Assembly (NCBI GenBank): GCA_905221605.1
Contig: CAJNDS010002415.1
Location: forward strand, 335,436 to 399,435
DNA length: 64,000 bases
DNA from: Symbiodinium natans
Lineage: Eukaryota > Sar > Dinophyceae > Suessiales > Symbiodiniaceae
Direction: 5' to 3'
Of this stretch, positions 44,403 through 55,118 are shown piece by piece (the stretch's first letter is position 1; every line of letters begins with the position of its first letter). The notes beneath the pieces were generated by a model. That model saw only the letters and a list, made by a program, of their open reading frames with translations. It made no database searches and was not told the origin of the DNA. A program made the position numbers and the translations under genes.

Positions 44403-44714
44403 CCATCGACCTTGCGAACCTTCAGGTTAGGGAGCCGGCTTAGGGTTTAGGGTTTAGGGTTTAGGGTTTAGGGTTTAGGGTTTAGGGTTTAGGGTTTAGG
44501 GTTTAGGATTCAGGGTTTAGGGATTTTTGAACCCTGCACCCCAAGCACGAAACCTTAAACCCCCAAACCACGAGCAAAACCCAAACCCCAAGCCCCAAGG
44601 CTTCAAAAACCGAAGCCCTAAATACTAACAACTCTGAACCTGGAACCCTAAACCCTATAACCCTAGAAGCCTCTGACCCTACACAAGCGTTGAGGGTTTA
44701 GGGTTGCCCAAAAG

Positions 44715-44813
44715 AATCCAATGGTGAAGTCTTGGCACTTCACCAGGTTGCATCCGCGCGGCTGCGATGCAGGGAGACACTGAGAAGCATCCCAAACACA
44801 CAACCCGAAAGTG
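44715..44813 (-). pseudogene. Exon-like fragment
   Basis: 33 codons reading HFRVVCLGCFSVSPCIAAAR then MQPGEVPRLHHWI. It abuts a TTTAGGG tract. Family unknown; an unrelated ATG frame exists on the + strand. Confidence 0.35.
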
Positions 44814-44867
44814 TTTAGGGTTTAGGGTTTAGGGTTTGGGAGTTTACGATATTAGCTGTACCTTTTT

Positions 44868-44940
44868 GGGGTCCTTACGAAAAGGGGGGTCCTATTGTTC
44901 AGGGTCTATTTTATAGGGTTCCCCTTTATTCGTAAACCCC
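44868..44940. mobile_element. HF-D hairpin copy
   Basis: GGGGTCCTTACGAAAAGGGG at left is mirrored by CCCCTTTATTCGTAAACCCC at right. It is the clearest case showing that HF-D has terminal inverted repeats of about 20 bp. Confidence 0.78.
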
Positions 44941-45475
44941 AAATCTAGAGACTCTTCCCACAGTAAACCCGAGGCCCTAAACCTTGCAAACCCTGTAAAC
45001 CCTGTCTTTATCAAAACCTTGTTTAGGATTTGGGGCTACGGACTTAGGATTCCCAAATACAGCAGATGAGGAAACAGAACGAACACAGTCTTCGTCATAT
45101 ATTGTGAACTCTCGTTTGCTTGGGAGGCATCTTATGAGCCCTGGCCGAAATCCTAAACCCTAAACCCTAAACCCTGCACTAATCTCTTAGGGCGAGTCGG
45201 GGCGATCCATTTATATTTATTCCCTGTTTCCCCTATCGCTTCTCTGTATGAACCCGAAATGAAACCTCTCTCCTTCAAGGCATGTCATCTACTTAGGGCC
45301 TGAATACCCCAGCCCACAACCTTAACCTTCTATTTGTAATAGCATTATAACCATAAACCCTAAACCCTTAAGTCTACTTAGTACGAGAATTTTTGGCACA
45401 TTCAAGACAGCTCACGCGCGGATGTTGTCTTTTCAAACGGCAGCGCGCTGGTTCTCCTATTTCGCGATAAGAACT

Positions 45476-45523
45476 GGGATGATCCCCCCCATGCGAGCAG
45501 TCCTTGATAGGGATTTTTAGCAG
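45476..45523. mobile_element. HF-A half element
   Basis: The left arm only (GGGATGATCCCCCCC through CAGTCCTTGATAGGGA). It is cut off before a TTTAGGG tract that begins at about 45,526. Confidence 0.6.
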
Positions 45524-45770
45524 GGGGTTTAGGGTTTAGGGTTTAGAGTTTAGGGTTTAAGGTTTAGGGTTTAGGCTTTAGGGTTAACGGTGTACGGGTG
45601 CAAGGGCTGACTCCATGGAGCTTAGGGTAGCTTTCGGCTTCCAAGGGGGCCAGCGTGCAAAAAGACAAAGCAAACAGTTCCTTGAAAGACAAGTGTCGTC
45701 TCGGAGAAAATGAAGCCGCGGCACGCATCGCCACGGTTAAGGGTCTAGGTTTAGGGTTTAGGGTTTAGGG

Positions 45771-45867
45771 TTTGGGGTTTGGGGTTTGGGGTTTGGGGTT
45801 TGGGGTTTGGGGTTTGGGGTTTGGGGTTTGGGGTTTGGGGTTTGGGGTTTGGGGTTTGGGGTTTGGG
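45771..45867 (+). repeat. (TTTGGGG)13 variant array
   Basis: Thirteen exact TTTGGGG units plus a partial one follow about three TTTAGGG units. The A-to-G change was fixed across the whole array, consistent with slippage or unequal exchange. Shorter TTTGGGG blocks occur at about 9,764-9,790, 11,094-11,140 and 16,434-16,455. Confidence 0.97.
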
Positions 45868-46149
45868 TTAAGAGCCGCAAGCGCTAAGAGCGCACCCTGC
45901 CTTGCATCACTAAGCCCTGAGTGAGCCCTAAACCTGAAACCCTACACCTCAAACCCTAGACCATGAACCTGCAAGTTTAGGGTGTGGGGTTGAGGGTCCC
46001 CTAAACCGTAAACCCGAAATCCAAAATTGTCTGGGTGCAGGACATGGGTGGTTTTGGCAGGGACGGGCTAGAGTCAACCCAAAACCCTGAACCCTGAACC
46101 CTGAACCCTAAACCCTGAACCCTCTGTTGCCATACTCAACCGCAACATG

Positions 46150-46290
46150 AACCGAGAAATGAAAATAGGGCATTTTTTTTGTTTGAAAGGGCTTATAGGG
46201 GGCCTTAAACCCTAAACAAGGGAATAAGGGGGTTTAGGGTTTAGGGTTTAAGGTTTAGGGTTTAGGGTTTAGGGCACTCTGGGTCCTAGC
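46150..46290. mobile_element. HF-F element interrupted by a TTTAGGG tract
   Basis: The interior GAAAGGGCTTATAGGGGGCC and AAGGGAATAAGGG is followed by a six-unit TTTAGGG tract, then CACTCTGGGTCC. The reference copy reads AATAAGGGCACTGCTGGG without a tract, so the tract was added after AATAAGGG with no loss of host sequence. Confidence 0.82.
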
Positions 46291-47999
46291 CTTATTCGTG
46301 GCAGCAAAAGAACATTAAGGCAACAAAAACAGTCTGTTTGAGCACTTGCAGGTTCCCCCAACCCTGCGCCCCCCCCCCCCCTCCTCTCACCCTAAACCCT
46401 AAACCCTAAACCCTAAACCCTAAACCCTAAACCCTAAACCCTAAACCCACAACCTGTTGGGCAACTCATGCTGCCCCCAAGGTTCGTTGTCGTTGCTCTG
46501 ATTAGGGGTTAGGGTTTAGGGTTTAGGGTTTAGGGTTTAGGGTTTGGGGTTTAGGGTTTAGGGTTTAGGGTGTACGGTTTAGGGTTAGCCTTGCGGAGCG
46601 GACCACTTCCCGAAGGAGGGACTTCATTGCTTACACATCCCTTACACCCTCCGAAAAGTCCTGAAAAGTAGACCTGGACGCCCCATGGCCGTGGAGGCAG
46701 TTCACCCTAAACCCTCAACCCTAAACCCTAAACCCTAAACCGGTATCAGGGCTTAGGGTTGAGGGTTTTAGGCTGTCCGCTCTCCCTGAACGTGCCACAG
46801 CAGCCAACGAGGCCTGCCCCGCGCATCAACTCCTCGACGAGGAAAAAAAAGAAAGCATCTTAAATCACGAAAACGCCATCCCGCGAAATGAGGCGCGGAA
46901 GCCAGAAAGGCACCGAGGTAGCAGCTGTGGCGCATCACCGTAGGCCCTAAACCCTGAAGCTCACACAAGAAAAAACTCACCACCACACTTTGGCTTAGGA
47001 TTCAGGATTTCGGGTTTAGGAACAAAGTTGGGCTGAAGCGGTGCTTTTAGGATGGTCCTCGGGCTGAGGGTTGGTTGTCCTATGCCCTGAACGCTAGACT
47101 CTTTCGGGTGCTTACTTAGGGTTTAGGGTGGGTTTAGGGATCCCTCAACCACAAGGTTCTGGCTTCAATGAAAGAGGCGGCCTTTAGAAACTAATGTTGC
47201 AAGATCTGCGGTAAGCATTCCGAGTTGAAAACATCGCGCGACTTCGTAGGGTTGAGGGTTTAGGGTTTAAGGTTAGCAAGTAGGTGATGTTTCTGCAGCT
47301 GTTGGGAGGCGTAGTCATGCTCTGCAAGGGGCCCAAATCCGGAGTTCCTACCCCTAAACCGTAAACCCTAAACCCTAAACCCTGAACCGTACCCGCGTGC
47401 CGTTCAGTCCACGAATCGTCTGGTTAGGGCAGATCAGCCGTGCTGCGTTGGCGCTCGCACGGAAGAGCTTGCGTACACTGCTTTTAGAAACTTCGGATAA
47501 GGGCTTTGGGTTTAGGGTTTAGGGATCACCCAAAACCCTAAACCCTTGCTGATTTCGGCATATTCCCCTGAAGCACTAAACCCACTATTCCTACACCCTG
47601 AACCCCATAGCTATCTCCTTAGCAGCATTGAGTCGGAAAACACCCTCTTCCGCCAAAGTTTAGGGTTTAAGACTTTTTGGGTTTAGGGTGCGGTTTGGGG
47701 ATTAGGGTTTAAGGTTTAGGGTTTGGGGCTGCTTTAGGGTTTAGGGTTTAGGGTTTAGGGTTTAGGGTTTAGGGTTTAGGGCTCCAGAGAATTTGGGGTT
47801 TTAGGGGGGTAGGGTGTTTCAGTGCTTCAACTTTAAGGAATGTTGAGCTTTGAGGGAACAAGCCTAGGCCCAAACTCTACCCAAACCCTAAACCCTAAAC
47901 CCTAAACCCTAAACCCTAAACCCTAAACCCTAAACCCTAAACCCTAAACCCTAAACCCTAAACCCTAAACCCTAAACCCTAAACCCTAAACCAACCGCA

Positions 48000-48122
48000 A
48001 GCCCTCTCCCAGAGTTCAGCGCAGCATCTCAGGCCGTAGATATACAAAGGCTATGCCAGCAGATAGACCAGGGTGGCCCCACTGTCGAGAAAGAACACAC
48101 AAAACCCTCAAGGAGGCAAGTG
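48000..48122 (+). pseudogene. Exon-like fragment, 41 codons
   Basis: Reads SPLPEFSAASQAVDIQRLCQ, QIDQGGPTVEKEHTKPSRRQ and V. It fills the whole gap between a pure CCCTAAA tract (47,885-47,992) and a TTTAGGG tract (48,121). One of the best coding-like spacers. Family unknown. Confidence 0.43.
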
Positions 48123-48233
48123 TTTAGGGTTTAGGGTTTAGGTTTTAGGGTTTAGGGCTTAGGGTTTAGGGCTTAGGGTTTAGGGCTTTTGGCGGTGCTC
48201 TGCCTAAACCCTAAACCCTAAACCCTAAACCCC

Positions 48234-48344
48234 CTACATCCGAGGTCTTCTAAGCCGTCAATCCCCAAGGAAGCGCTCTTGGGTGGCAACTCTTCTTCGG
48301 ATGACCCTGAAACACGTCTGAAACGTATTCATAGATGTTGGGGT
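48234..48344 (+). pseudogene. Exon-like fragment, two frames open
   Basis: One frame includes SIPKEALLGGNSSSDDPETR then LKRIHR; a second includes YIRGLLSRQSPRKRSWVATL and ends at a stop. The first has the more protein-like composition. C lies at left and G at right. Confidence 0.33.
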
Positions 48345-50270
48345 GTAGGGTTTAGGGTTTAGGGTTTAGGGTTTAGGGTTTAGGGTTTAAGGTTTAGGGC
48401 TCAGGCTTTTGCAGCCTCTTCACCCCAGCAGCAAAACTTGCCCAGAGGGCGTACCTAGCTTGCTTAGCTGTCCAGTAACCTGGGGGGAACTCAAGGTTAG
48501 CCATTAGGACTATACGGGGATTAGATTACCCATAAAGCCTAAACCCTAAACTATAAACCCTAAACCCTAAGGTTAAAGGTTACCTGCTCTACTACTAGGC
48601 TTAGGATTGAGGGCCTTGAACAATGGGAGCGTTTGAGGGCTTGGCGGGTGAAGGGTCCCGGAGCCTACGCGGCTTCGAGACGGAATCAAGTTTAGGGTTT
48701 AGGGTTTAAGGCATAAGGTTTAGGGTTTAGGGTTTATGTGAAGCAGGTTAAGGTATCAGGATTTCAGGGATTCGCGGTTTAGGGTTTAGTGGCGGTCGGG
48801 GTTCTGCAACTGTGCAATAGCGGGGGGTGGAGGAGGGCGGGGCAGTTGGACAACTTGTTCACGATGGTGCCCCTTGAAAACGATAAACCCTAAATCAAAG
48901 ATCAAAAAACCATAAGCCCAAAATGGTAATCAGTAATCTACGAACCCTGAACCCAAAACCCTAAAGAGCAAAACTAAAGCCCAAATTGGTACCCAGTCCT
49001 AAAACCCAAACCCCAAGCCTCGTAACCCTAAACCCAAAACTCTGCACCCCAAAACCCTCAACCCTAAGCCTCGTGACGGCTACCCTGTTCTCCCGGCTGC
49101 AGTTCCGATAAAAATTCTGGCTCTTTTCAAGCCAGACTACAGGCGAGACTCAGGTGCGCTGTAGGGCATAACCCTAAACCCTAGACTAAACTCTAAACCC
49201 TAAACCCTAAACTCTAAACCCTAAACCCTAACCCTGTTACTGGCTTCCCTGCCAAGACCACTTCACGCCACGCTCCTTAGCTTGTTTACCTCAAGTCTCC
49301 TGTGCAGTACCCTGTTAGTCCCTAAACCCTAAACCCTAAACCCTAAACCCTAAAGCCTAAACCCTGAACCCTGAACCCTAAACTAACAGTAACTAACCCA
49401 AAACAGGAGCTACATTGGAGCCTGCCCAAAACTATTCACCCCTTAGAACCCTAATAACAGTAATATGTATAATGTCCTCTTGGGCTTTATATGAACAAAA
49501 TACAAAAAACAATTCCCAAGGGGGATATAGAAAACAGGAGCTATGTTGGAGCCTTCCGGCATGGACTGCAACTTTACGAGGGGCGTCTGCTCTCTTTGCT
49601 TCTTGCGCGAATGGCACGCTCGTTGAGCCTAGAAGCACTCTAAACCTAAACCCTAAACCCTAAACCCTAAACCCTAAACCCTATACCGCAAAAGTCACAA
49701 GTAAACAAAAGTTACAGCTATGAAAAACAAGTTACAACCAGCCCAACCAATTACCGTCTACGTCCACGGGATTCAATTCGGTCTTGGGCTTTGGTTTAGG
49801 ATTAAAGGTTTAGGGTTTAGGGTTTAGGGTTTAGGGTTTAGGGTTTAGGGTTTAGGGTTTAGGGTTTAGGGTCAAGGGTAATTACCCAACAGCGATCGCA
49901 AGCGTCTAGCCTTAAAAATAAGTGCATCAGGCAAGTGACATGGGCACCTGCGAGAAAGTAAACCGGTCTGCTGCCCATGCAACTGGTAGGTGGCTATCGT
50001 TAAGATGCCAGGAGGTTCCATGCATGTGACCCCCAAAACCTAAAGCACTGAAATAGCCGAATGCGAGGTTGCAGCAACCCTAAACCCTAAACCCTAAACC
50101 CTAAACGCTAAACCCTAAACCCTAAACCCTAAACCCTAAACCCTAAGCCCTCAACCCTAAACCCGACCAAAACAGAAACCAGCAAGGTGAAGGCTCCTGC
50201 AACATCAACCATAACTCTTAGGAGGTTTAGGGTTTAGGAATTAGGGATTAGGGTTTAGGGTTTAGGGTTC

Positions 50271-50425
50271 AGGGTAGTTACATGGTCCCTTAGTATGGGC
50301 CCTTAAACGATTAAACACCCCCCCCCCCCCCCCCCCCCCCCCTATATACCTCTTATATACCCCGTACACATTAAGGGCCCCTTCATCAGAACCCTTTAAA
50401 GGAGGTTAGGGACTATAAGGGTCCA
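50271..50425. mobile_element. HF-B element with poly-C expansion
   Basis: Left end AGGGTAGTTACATGG and internal CAGAACCCTTTAAAGGAGG are conserved, but the right end has decayed. A run of about 25 C replaces the centre (50,318-50,342). Confidence 0.82.
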
Positions 50426-50625
50426 TCATCAAAAACAACTCTTACTCGACTATTCTATCAACCACAGCTTGAACAGGCAGACAGGGCGTGTTGAAACGTT
50501 AAACATCGAATTCGGCACACTTGTGCAACGTCATGTTTGCCCCATTGTAGCTGAAAGCCAACACGCGCCAAGAATCTGAAGACTAGGCCCACCAACTGTG
50601 ATTCTAGACACTACCTTAGTAGCCC

Positions 50626-50740
50626 AGTAACCATATTATAATAAGGGCACCCTGTTCGGGTTGGTTCCTTTAACCCTAAACCCTAAAACCTAAACCCCTA
50701 AAACCAAAAAAAGGGTAAAGAGCACCACTGGGCTACCAAG
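50626..50740. mobile_element. HF-F element with central CCCTAAA tract
   Basis: TTAGTAGCCCAGTAACC at left is mirrored by CCACTGGGCTACCAAG at right. A short decayed CCCTAAA tract (about 50,672-50,704) occupies the centre. Confidence 0.8.
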
Positions 50741-52194
50741 CTACTGTTCCGAACGTCCATCATGCAACACTGCGTTGAATGGTGAATATTTAGGGTTTAG
50801 GGTTTAGGGTATAGGGTAGCAAGCCGAGAACTAAGAGGACAGCGTTTTCTATTTCAAGGGAATTAACAGAGTTTAGAGTTTACAGCTTAGGGAACCTTTT
50901 CTCCGCAACAAGGCAAGAAAGGTATCACTGGTTATCCTAGTTAGAGTTCGATCCATTGCAAGCTCCAACCCAAAAGTTGCGCCCCGTACCTGGTTCCTTG
51001 TATACTTCTAATATGGCCCCCTCTATTCCCTAAAACCCGGAACCCTGCATATTGCCCTCTTGAACCCAACAAGGGACATGTAGAATGGAACTGCAACACC
51101 CAAAACCCGTTGCAGGGTTTTTGGGACCAGGGTGGGGCTTAAGGTTCTGGGCTCAGGGTTTAGGGTTCAGGTTCCGGGTTTACGATTTACGATTGAGGAC
51201 CCTAGACGCTAACCTTAAACCCTAAACCCTAAACCCTAAACCCTAAACCCGAAACCCTAACCTTAAACCCTGAACCCGACTTCCTTGTTGGCAAGCTTCT
51301 CTTCAGGCACACTGGCAACCCAGCATCGGCCCTAGCAGAGGCCCTGCATCCTCATGACCCCTACATGTCTGCTATTTGCTTAAGAAAACCCCTAAGCTCT
51401 AAGCCAAAAGCCCTAAACCCTAAACCTTAAACCCCAAACCCAAACCCTAAACCCTAAACCCTAAACCCCCAAAAAATCTAATCCCACATTGCCCTTATGA
51501 GGAAGACTTACTTTTTTGAAATTGGTTGGGGGTTCTTAAGGAATTGGTAGGTGTAGTCTGCCCAAGCAGCCCCAAACGGGTCCCTTGTGAGGGTTTAAGG
51601 CTTTAGGGTTTTTAGGAGTTGGGGTCTAGGGTTTCGGGTGTAGGGTTTGGCGTATTATCCTGTAGGGTTAATGGCCCCTAAACAACCCGCGGGGTCCCTC
51701 ATAAGCATTTCGGGTTTCGGGGGTAGGGTTTAGGGTAACCCTAAATGCTAAACCCTAAACCCTAAACCCTAAACCCTAAATCCTAAAGTCTAAACCCTAA
51801 ACCCTAAACCCTAAACCCTAAACCATGGAGATACCTGGCCCACAGCATCCCGGGGGCTTCAAACAAGCGAAGAATTGAAAGCGCAAAGATTTCAACACGA
51901 ACTCTCACTGCTGTCATCTGCCTCATAGTTCCTGAGCTGCGTTTAGGGTTTAGGGTTTAGGGTTTAGGGTTTAGGGTTTAGGGTTTAGGGTTTAGGGTTT
52001 AGGGTTTAGGGTTTAGGGTTTAGGGTTTAGGGTTTAGCGTTAGGGTAAGCCTGAACCCTAAACCCTAAAACTTCTGAAGAGTAAAACTCAGCCCTCACTG
52101 AACCCTAAACCCTCAACCCTGGCCCTAAACCCTAAACCCTAAACCCTAAACCCTAAACCCTAAACCCGAAACCCTAAACCCGAAACCCTACCAT

Positions 52195-52263
52195 TCAAGA
52201 ACTGTCGAGGTTCAGCTGCTTGAAGTGCATCTGCATAGCACCCCACCTGCGGATTCCGTTGGG
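52195..52263 (-). pseudogene. C-terminal-like fragment
   Basis: Reads PNGIRRWGAMQMHFKQLNLD then SS and a stop. It sits between a CCCTAAA tract and a long TTTAGGG tract. A + frame is also open. Confidence 0.33.
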
Positions 52264-52493
52264 TTTAGGGTTTAGGGTTTAGGGTTTAGGGTTTAGGGTT
52301 TAGGGTTTAGGGTTTAGGGTTTAGGGTTTAGGGTTTAGGGTTTAGGGTTTAGGGTTTAGGCGGTTTACGGTTTAGGGTTTAGGGTTTAGGGTTAAAGGTT
52401 TAGGGCTTAGGGCATAGGGCTTAGGGTTTAGGCTTGAATAGGTAACTGAAACTAAGGTATACGCAGTAGGCTTTATGCTGCTGGCATCTCCGA

Positions 52494-52556
52494 AACGACA
52501 CGCAACAGATACACTCACCAAAAAGGTACAAGGAACCATATATACACTCTCCATGA
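52494..52556. mobile_element. HF-G interior, second copy
   Basis: ACACGCAACAGATACACTC and GGAACCATATATACACTC match the interior of the element at 35,025 at roughly 80 percent. The inverted arms are not found here. Confidence 0.65.
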
Positions 52557-52825
52557 ATACGAGAAAAACCCTTAACGCTGAACCTTACACCCTGGACCCT
52601 AAACCCTAAACCCTAAACCCTAGACCCCAAACCCTATGCCCTAAGCCTTAGGCCCTAAACCCTGCCTCCTATCATGCCCGATTACGGTTTTGGGGTTTAG
52701 GGCCCTAAAGCCTATAAACCCTAAACCCTAATCTCTAAACCCAAAACCCTCTCAAACCCCCTAAACCCTAAACCCTAAACCCTAAACCCTAAACCCTAAA
52801 CCCTAAACCCTAAACCCTAAACCCT

Positions 52826-52936
52826 CCAAAACCTTGAGCTGCCACGCCGCTTGTGGATGGACGCCAAGTTCAGACGCTCAAGGAGTCCGCGATCGCTGGC
52901 AAACTTGATCCATGGATAGACGCGTGCCTCGAGAGC
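52826..52936 (-). pseudogene. Exon-like fragment, 37 codons
   Basis: Reads ALEARVYPWIKFASDRGLLE then RLNLASIHKRRGSSRFW. It fills the gap between CCCTAAA (ending 52,825) and TTTAGGG (from 52,938). Mixed charged and aromatic composition strongly suggests real coding origin. Family unknown. Confidence 0.45.
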
Positions 52937-53062
52937 AGGGTTTAGGGTTTAGGGTTTAGGGTTTAGGGTTTAGGGTTTATGGTTTCGGGTACCCAAAACC
53001 CTAAGCACATTGGAAATTTATAATTCCCTTTAAACCTAAACCCTAAACCCTAAACCCTAAAC

Positions 53063-53140
53063 CCTGCAGAGACATAGCAAAGGCGCCAGCTGCTCGATCT
53101 GACCCCTGACGTACTTTGGCTCCGACATCACCTCAGGTGG
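53063..53140 (-). pseudogene. Exon-like fragment
   Basis: 26 codons, PPEVMSEPKYVRGQIEQLAP then LLCLCR, exactly filling a CCCTAAA-to-TTTAGGG cassette. Family unknown. Confidence 0.4.
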
Positions 53141-54314
53141 TTTAGGGTTTAGGGTTTAGGGTTCAGGGTTTAGGGTTTAAAGGCTTTAGGCTAGTTGAGG
53201 GTGCTGCGGGTATGTTTAGGGCTTGAGAGGGTTGAGGGCTTAGGTTTGTTTAGGGCTTTTGAGGGTTTCGGGGCTTCGGCGGGGGTTTATGCAAGTTTGG
53301 GGCCTAGCGTTCGTGCGTTTAGGGGCCCTAAATCCTAACCTCTCAACCCTCAACCCTCAACCCTAAACCCTAAACCCTAAATCAACCCTAAACCCCCGGG
53401 CTTCCGGGGAGTCTACGAATCTGAGTTACTGTTAGGTGTGGCTTCCGCTCTGGACCTGAGGGTTCAGGGTTAGGGTTTAGGCTTTGGGGCTTAGAGTGCA
53501 CATTGCTTTATTTAGAGGTATTGGGCTTTCTGGGTTCCTCTAGGAAGCCTTGGCAAGTTTTTCTTGGGTGAGGGTTTATAGGGTTTAGGCTGTAGGCTTT
53601 GGCCAGGCTTTGGGGGGAACATTGCTGAATTAGGGGCCTCTAAGAAGCCTCAGCAGCAGGCGTGATTTCTAATCCTGTCTTGGGTCAAGGGTTTAGGGTT
53701 TAGGGTTTGGGGATTGGTGGAAGGGAGGGGCGCCCCCACTATGTCGCAAATCTTGAGCCTGATATCGAACCCCTAAACCCCAAACCCTAAACCCTAAACC
53801 CCTAAACCCTAAACCCTAAACCCTAAACCCTAAACCCTAAACCCTCAACCCTAAACCCAAACCCTAAACCCTAAACCTTAAACCCCAAACCCTAGCTACC
53901 AAGCTCGGGCTGGGAAGCCCCATTGCTTTGGGGTTTGGGGAAGTAGGGTTTCGGAATGAGCCCGACAAAAGTGCCTGAAGGTCAGGTATTGGCTAAGCGA
54001 GTAGTCCTAAAACACGCTCCCTCAATCTGCGCCAAACCCTAAACCCTAAACCCTAAACCCTAAACCCTAAACCCTAAACCCTAAACCCTAAACCCTGCGG
54101 CCCGTGCTTCTTCAAGGTTTCTATCTTCAAAAAAGGGGTCAACAAGCCCAAAACAGTCAGCCCTAGCCCCAAAGCCCCATTGTAAACCCTACACCCTCAA
54201 CCTTAAGTGCGGTTTAGGGTTTAGGGTTTAGGGTTTAGGGTTTAGGGTTTAGGGTTTAGGGTTTAGGGTTTGGGGTTTGGGGTTTAGGGTTTAGGGCTTA
54301 GGGTTTAGGGTTTA

Positions 54315-54392
54315 GACCCTCGCTTGCACCTGCCACATCTTCCGGTTCGTCAGACCCAGGCGAGCCTGCAACACCAAGTCTTTGCCTAGGCC
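54315..54392 (-). pseudogene. Exon-like fragment
   Basis: 26 codons, GLGKDLVLQARLGLTNRKMW then QVQARV. Flanked by TTTAGGG tracts on both sides. Family unknown. Confidence 0.33.
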
Positions 54393-55039
54393 AAGTCAAG
54401 CCAGGGTTTAGGGTTTAGGGTTTAGGTTTTAGGGTTTAGGGTTTGGGGGTTTAGGGTTCAAATCTAGGTGCGTTGAGAGACCTGGTTTGACTCCCAAGGA
54501 CTCTTTCCTTGGAGGCACCCTAAACCAAAAACCTAATTCCGGAGAAGGGGGAGAGGGGGGGGGGACCCCTCATTCTCATGATTAAAAAGGCCAGCAAAGG
54601 TTCAGGGCCAGCCTGCTTGGAGGATCAGGGAACTCAGGCAGTGGGTTTAGTGTGACTAGGGTTTGAGGATTCGGGCTTAGGATATCGGGGTTAGGGTTAG
54701 GGTTTTTTGGGTTTAGGGTGAGGTCAAAATTCGGATAGCCGGCCCAACTTAGGGTGCTCAAAAACCTAATTACTGTAAGCCTGGTTGCTATTCGAGCGCA
54801 AACATTAGACCCTAAACCCTAAACCCTAAACCCTACACCCTAAACCCTAAAGCCGAAACTTGCCCTAAACCCCAAACCTCCAACGCCTGAGCCGCTGCAA
54901 CATTGCAAAACAATCTTCCGCCCGCAGTCCCTACACCGCCCCCCCCCCCCCCTGCCGCAAACCCTGCGAACCCTTAAGTTGAAGAAGGGTTTAGGGTTTA
55001 GGGTTTAGGGTTTAGGGTTTAGGGCTCCTTAAGCCCTAA

Positions 55040-55118
55040 CCCAGGGCCATGGGCCCTTGGAACGTCGGGCCACTCACAGCGGCGCACGATTGCAGGATCT
55101 CGCCCACCTCAGGTAAGA
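55040..55118 (+). other. GC-rich spacer with donor-like end
   Basis: Ends CACCTCAGGTAAGATT, a close match to an eukaryotic splice donor (CAG then GTAAG), just before a TTTAGGG tract. Suggests an exon end with a little intron was captured. No clear frame. Confidence 0.25.

Larger units (their letters stand above)
41001..49000. repeat. Mosaic, region 7: tract list
   Basis: C tracts: 41302-41385, 42208-42260 (CTGAACC variant), 43165-43230, 43476-43722, 44056-44092, 46078-46120, 46388-46448, 46706-46740, 47885-47992 (about 108 bp, pure), 48205-48232. G tracts: 41183-41225, 41500-41550, 42410-42490, 42600-42650, 43320-43405, 43831-43868, 44196-44402, 44440-44520, 45530-45590, 45745-45867, 46227-46275, 46508-46585, 47690-47785, 48121-48190, 48346-48400. 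The stretch 44,990-45,480 is unique with no named feature. Confidence 0.9.
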
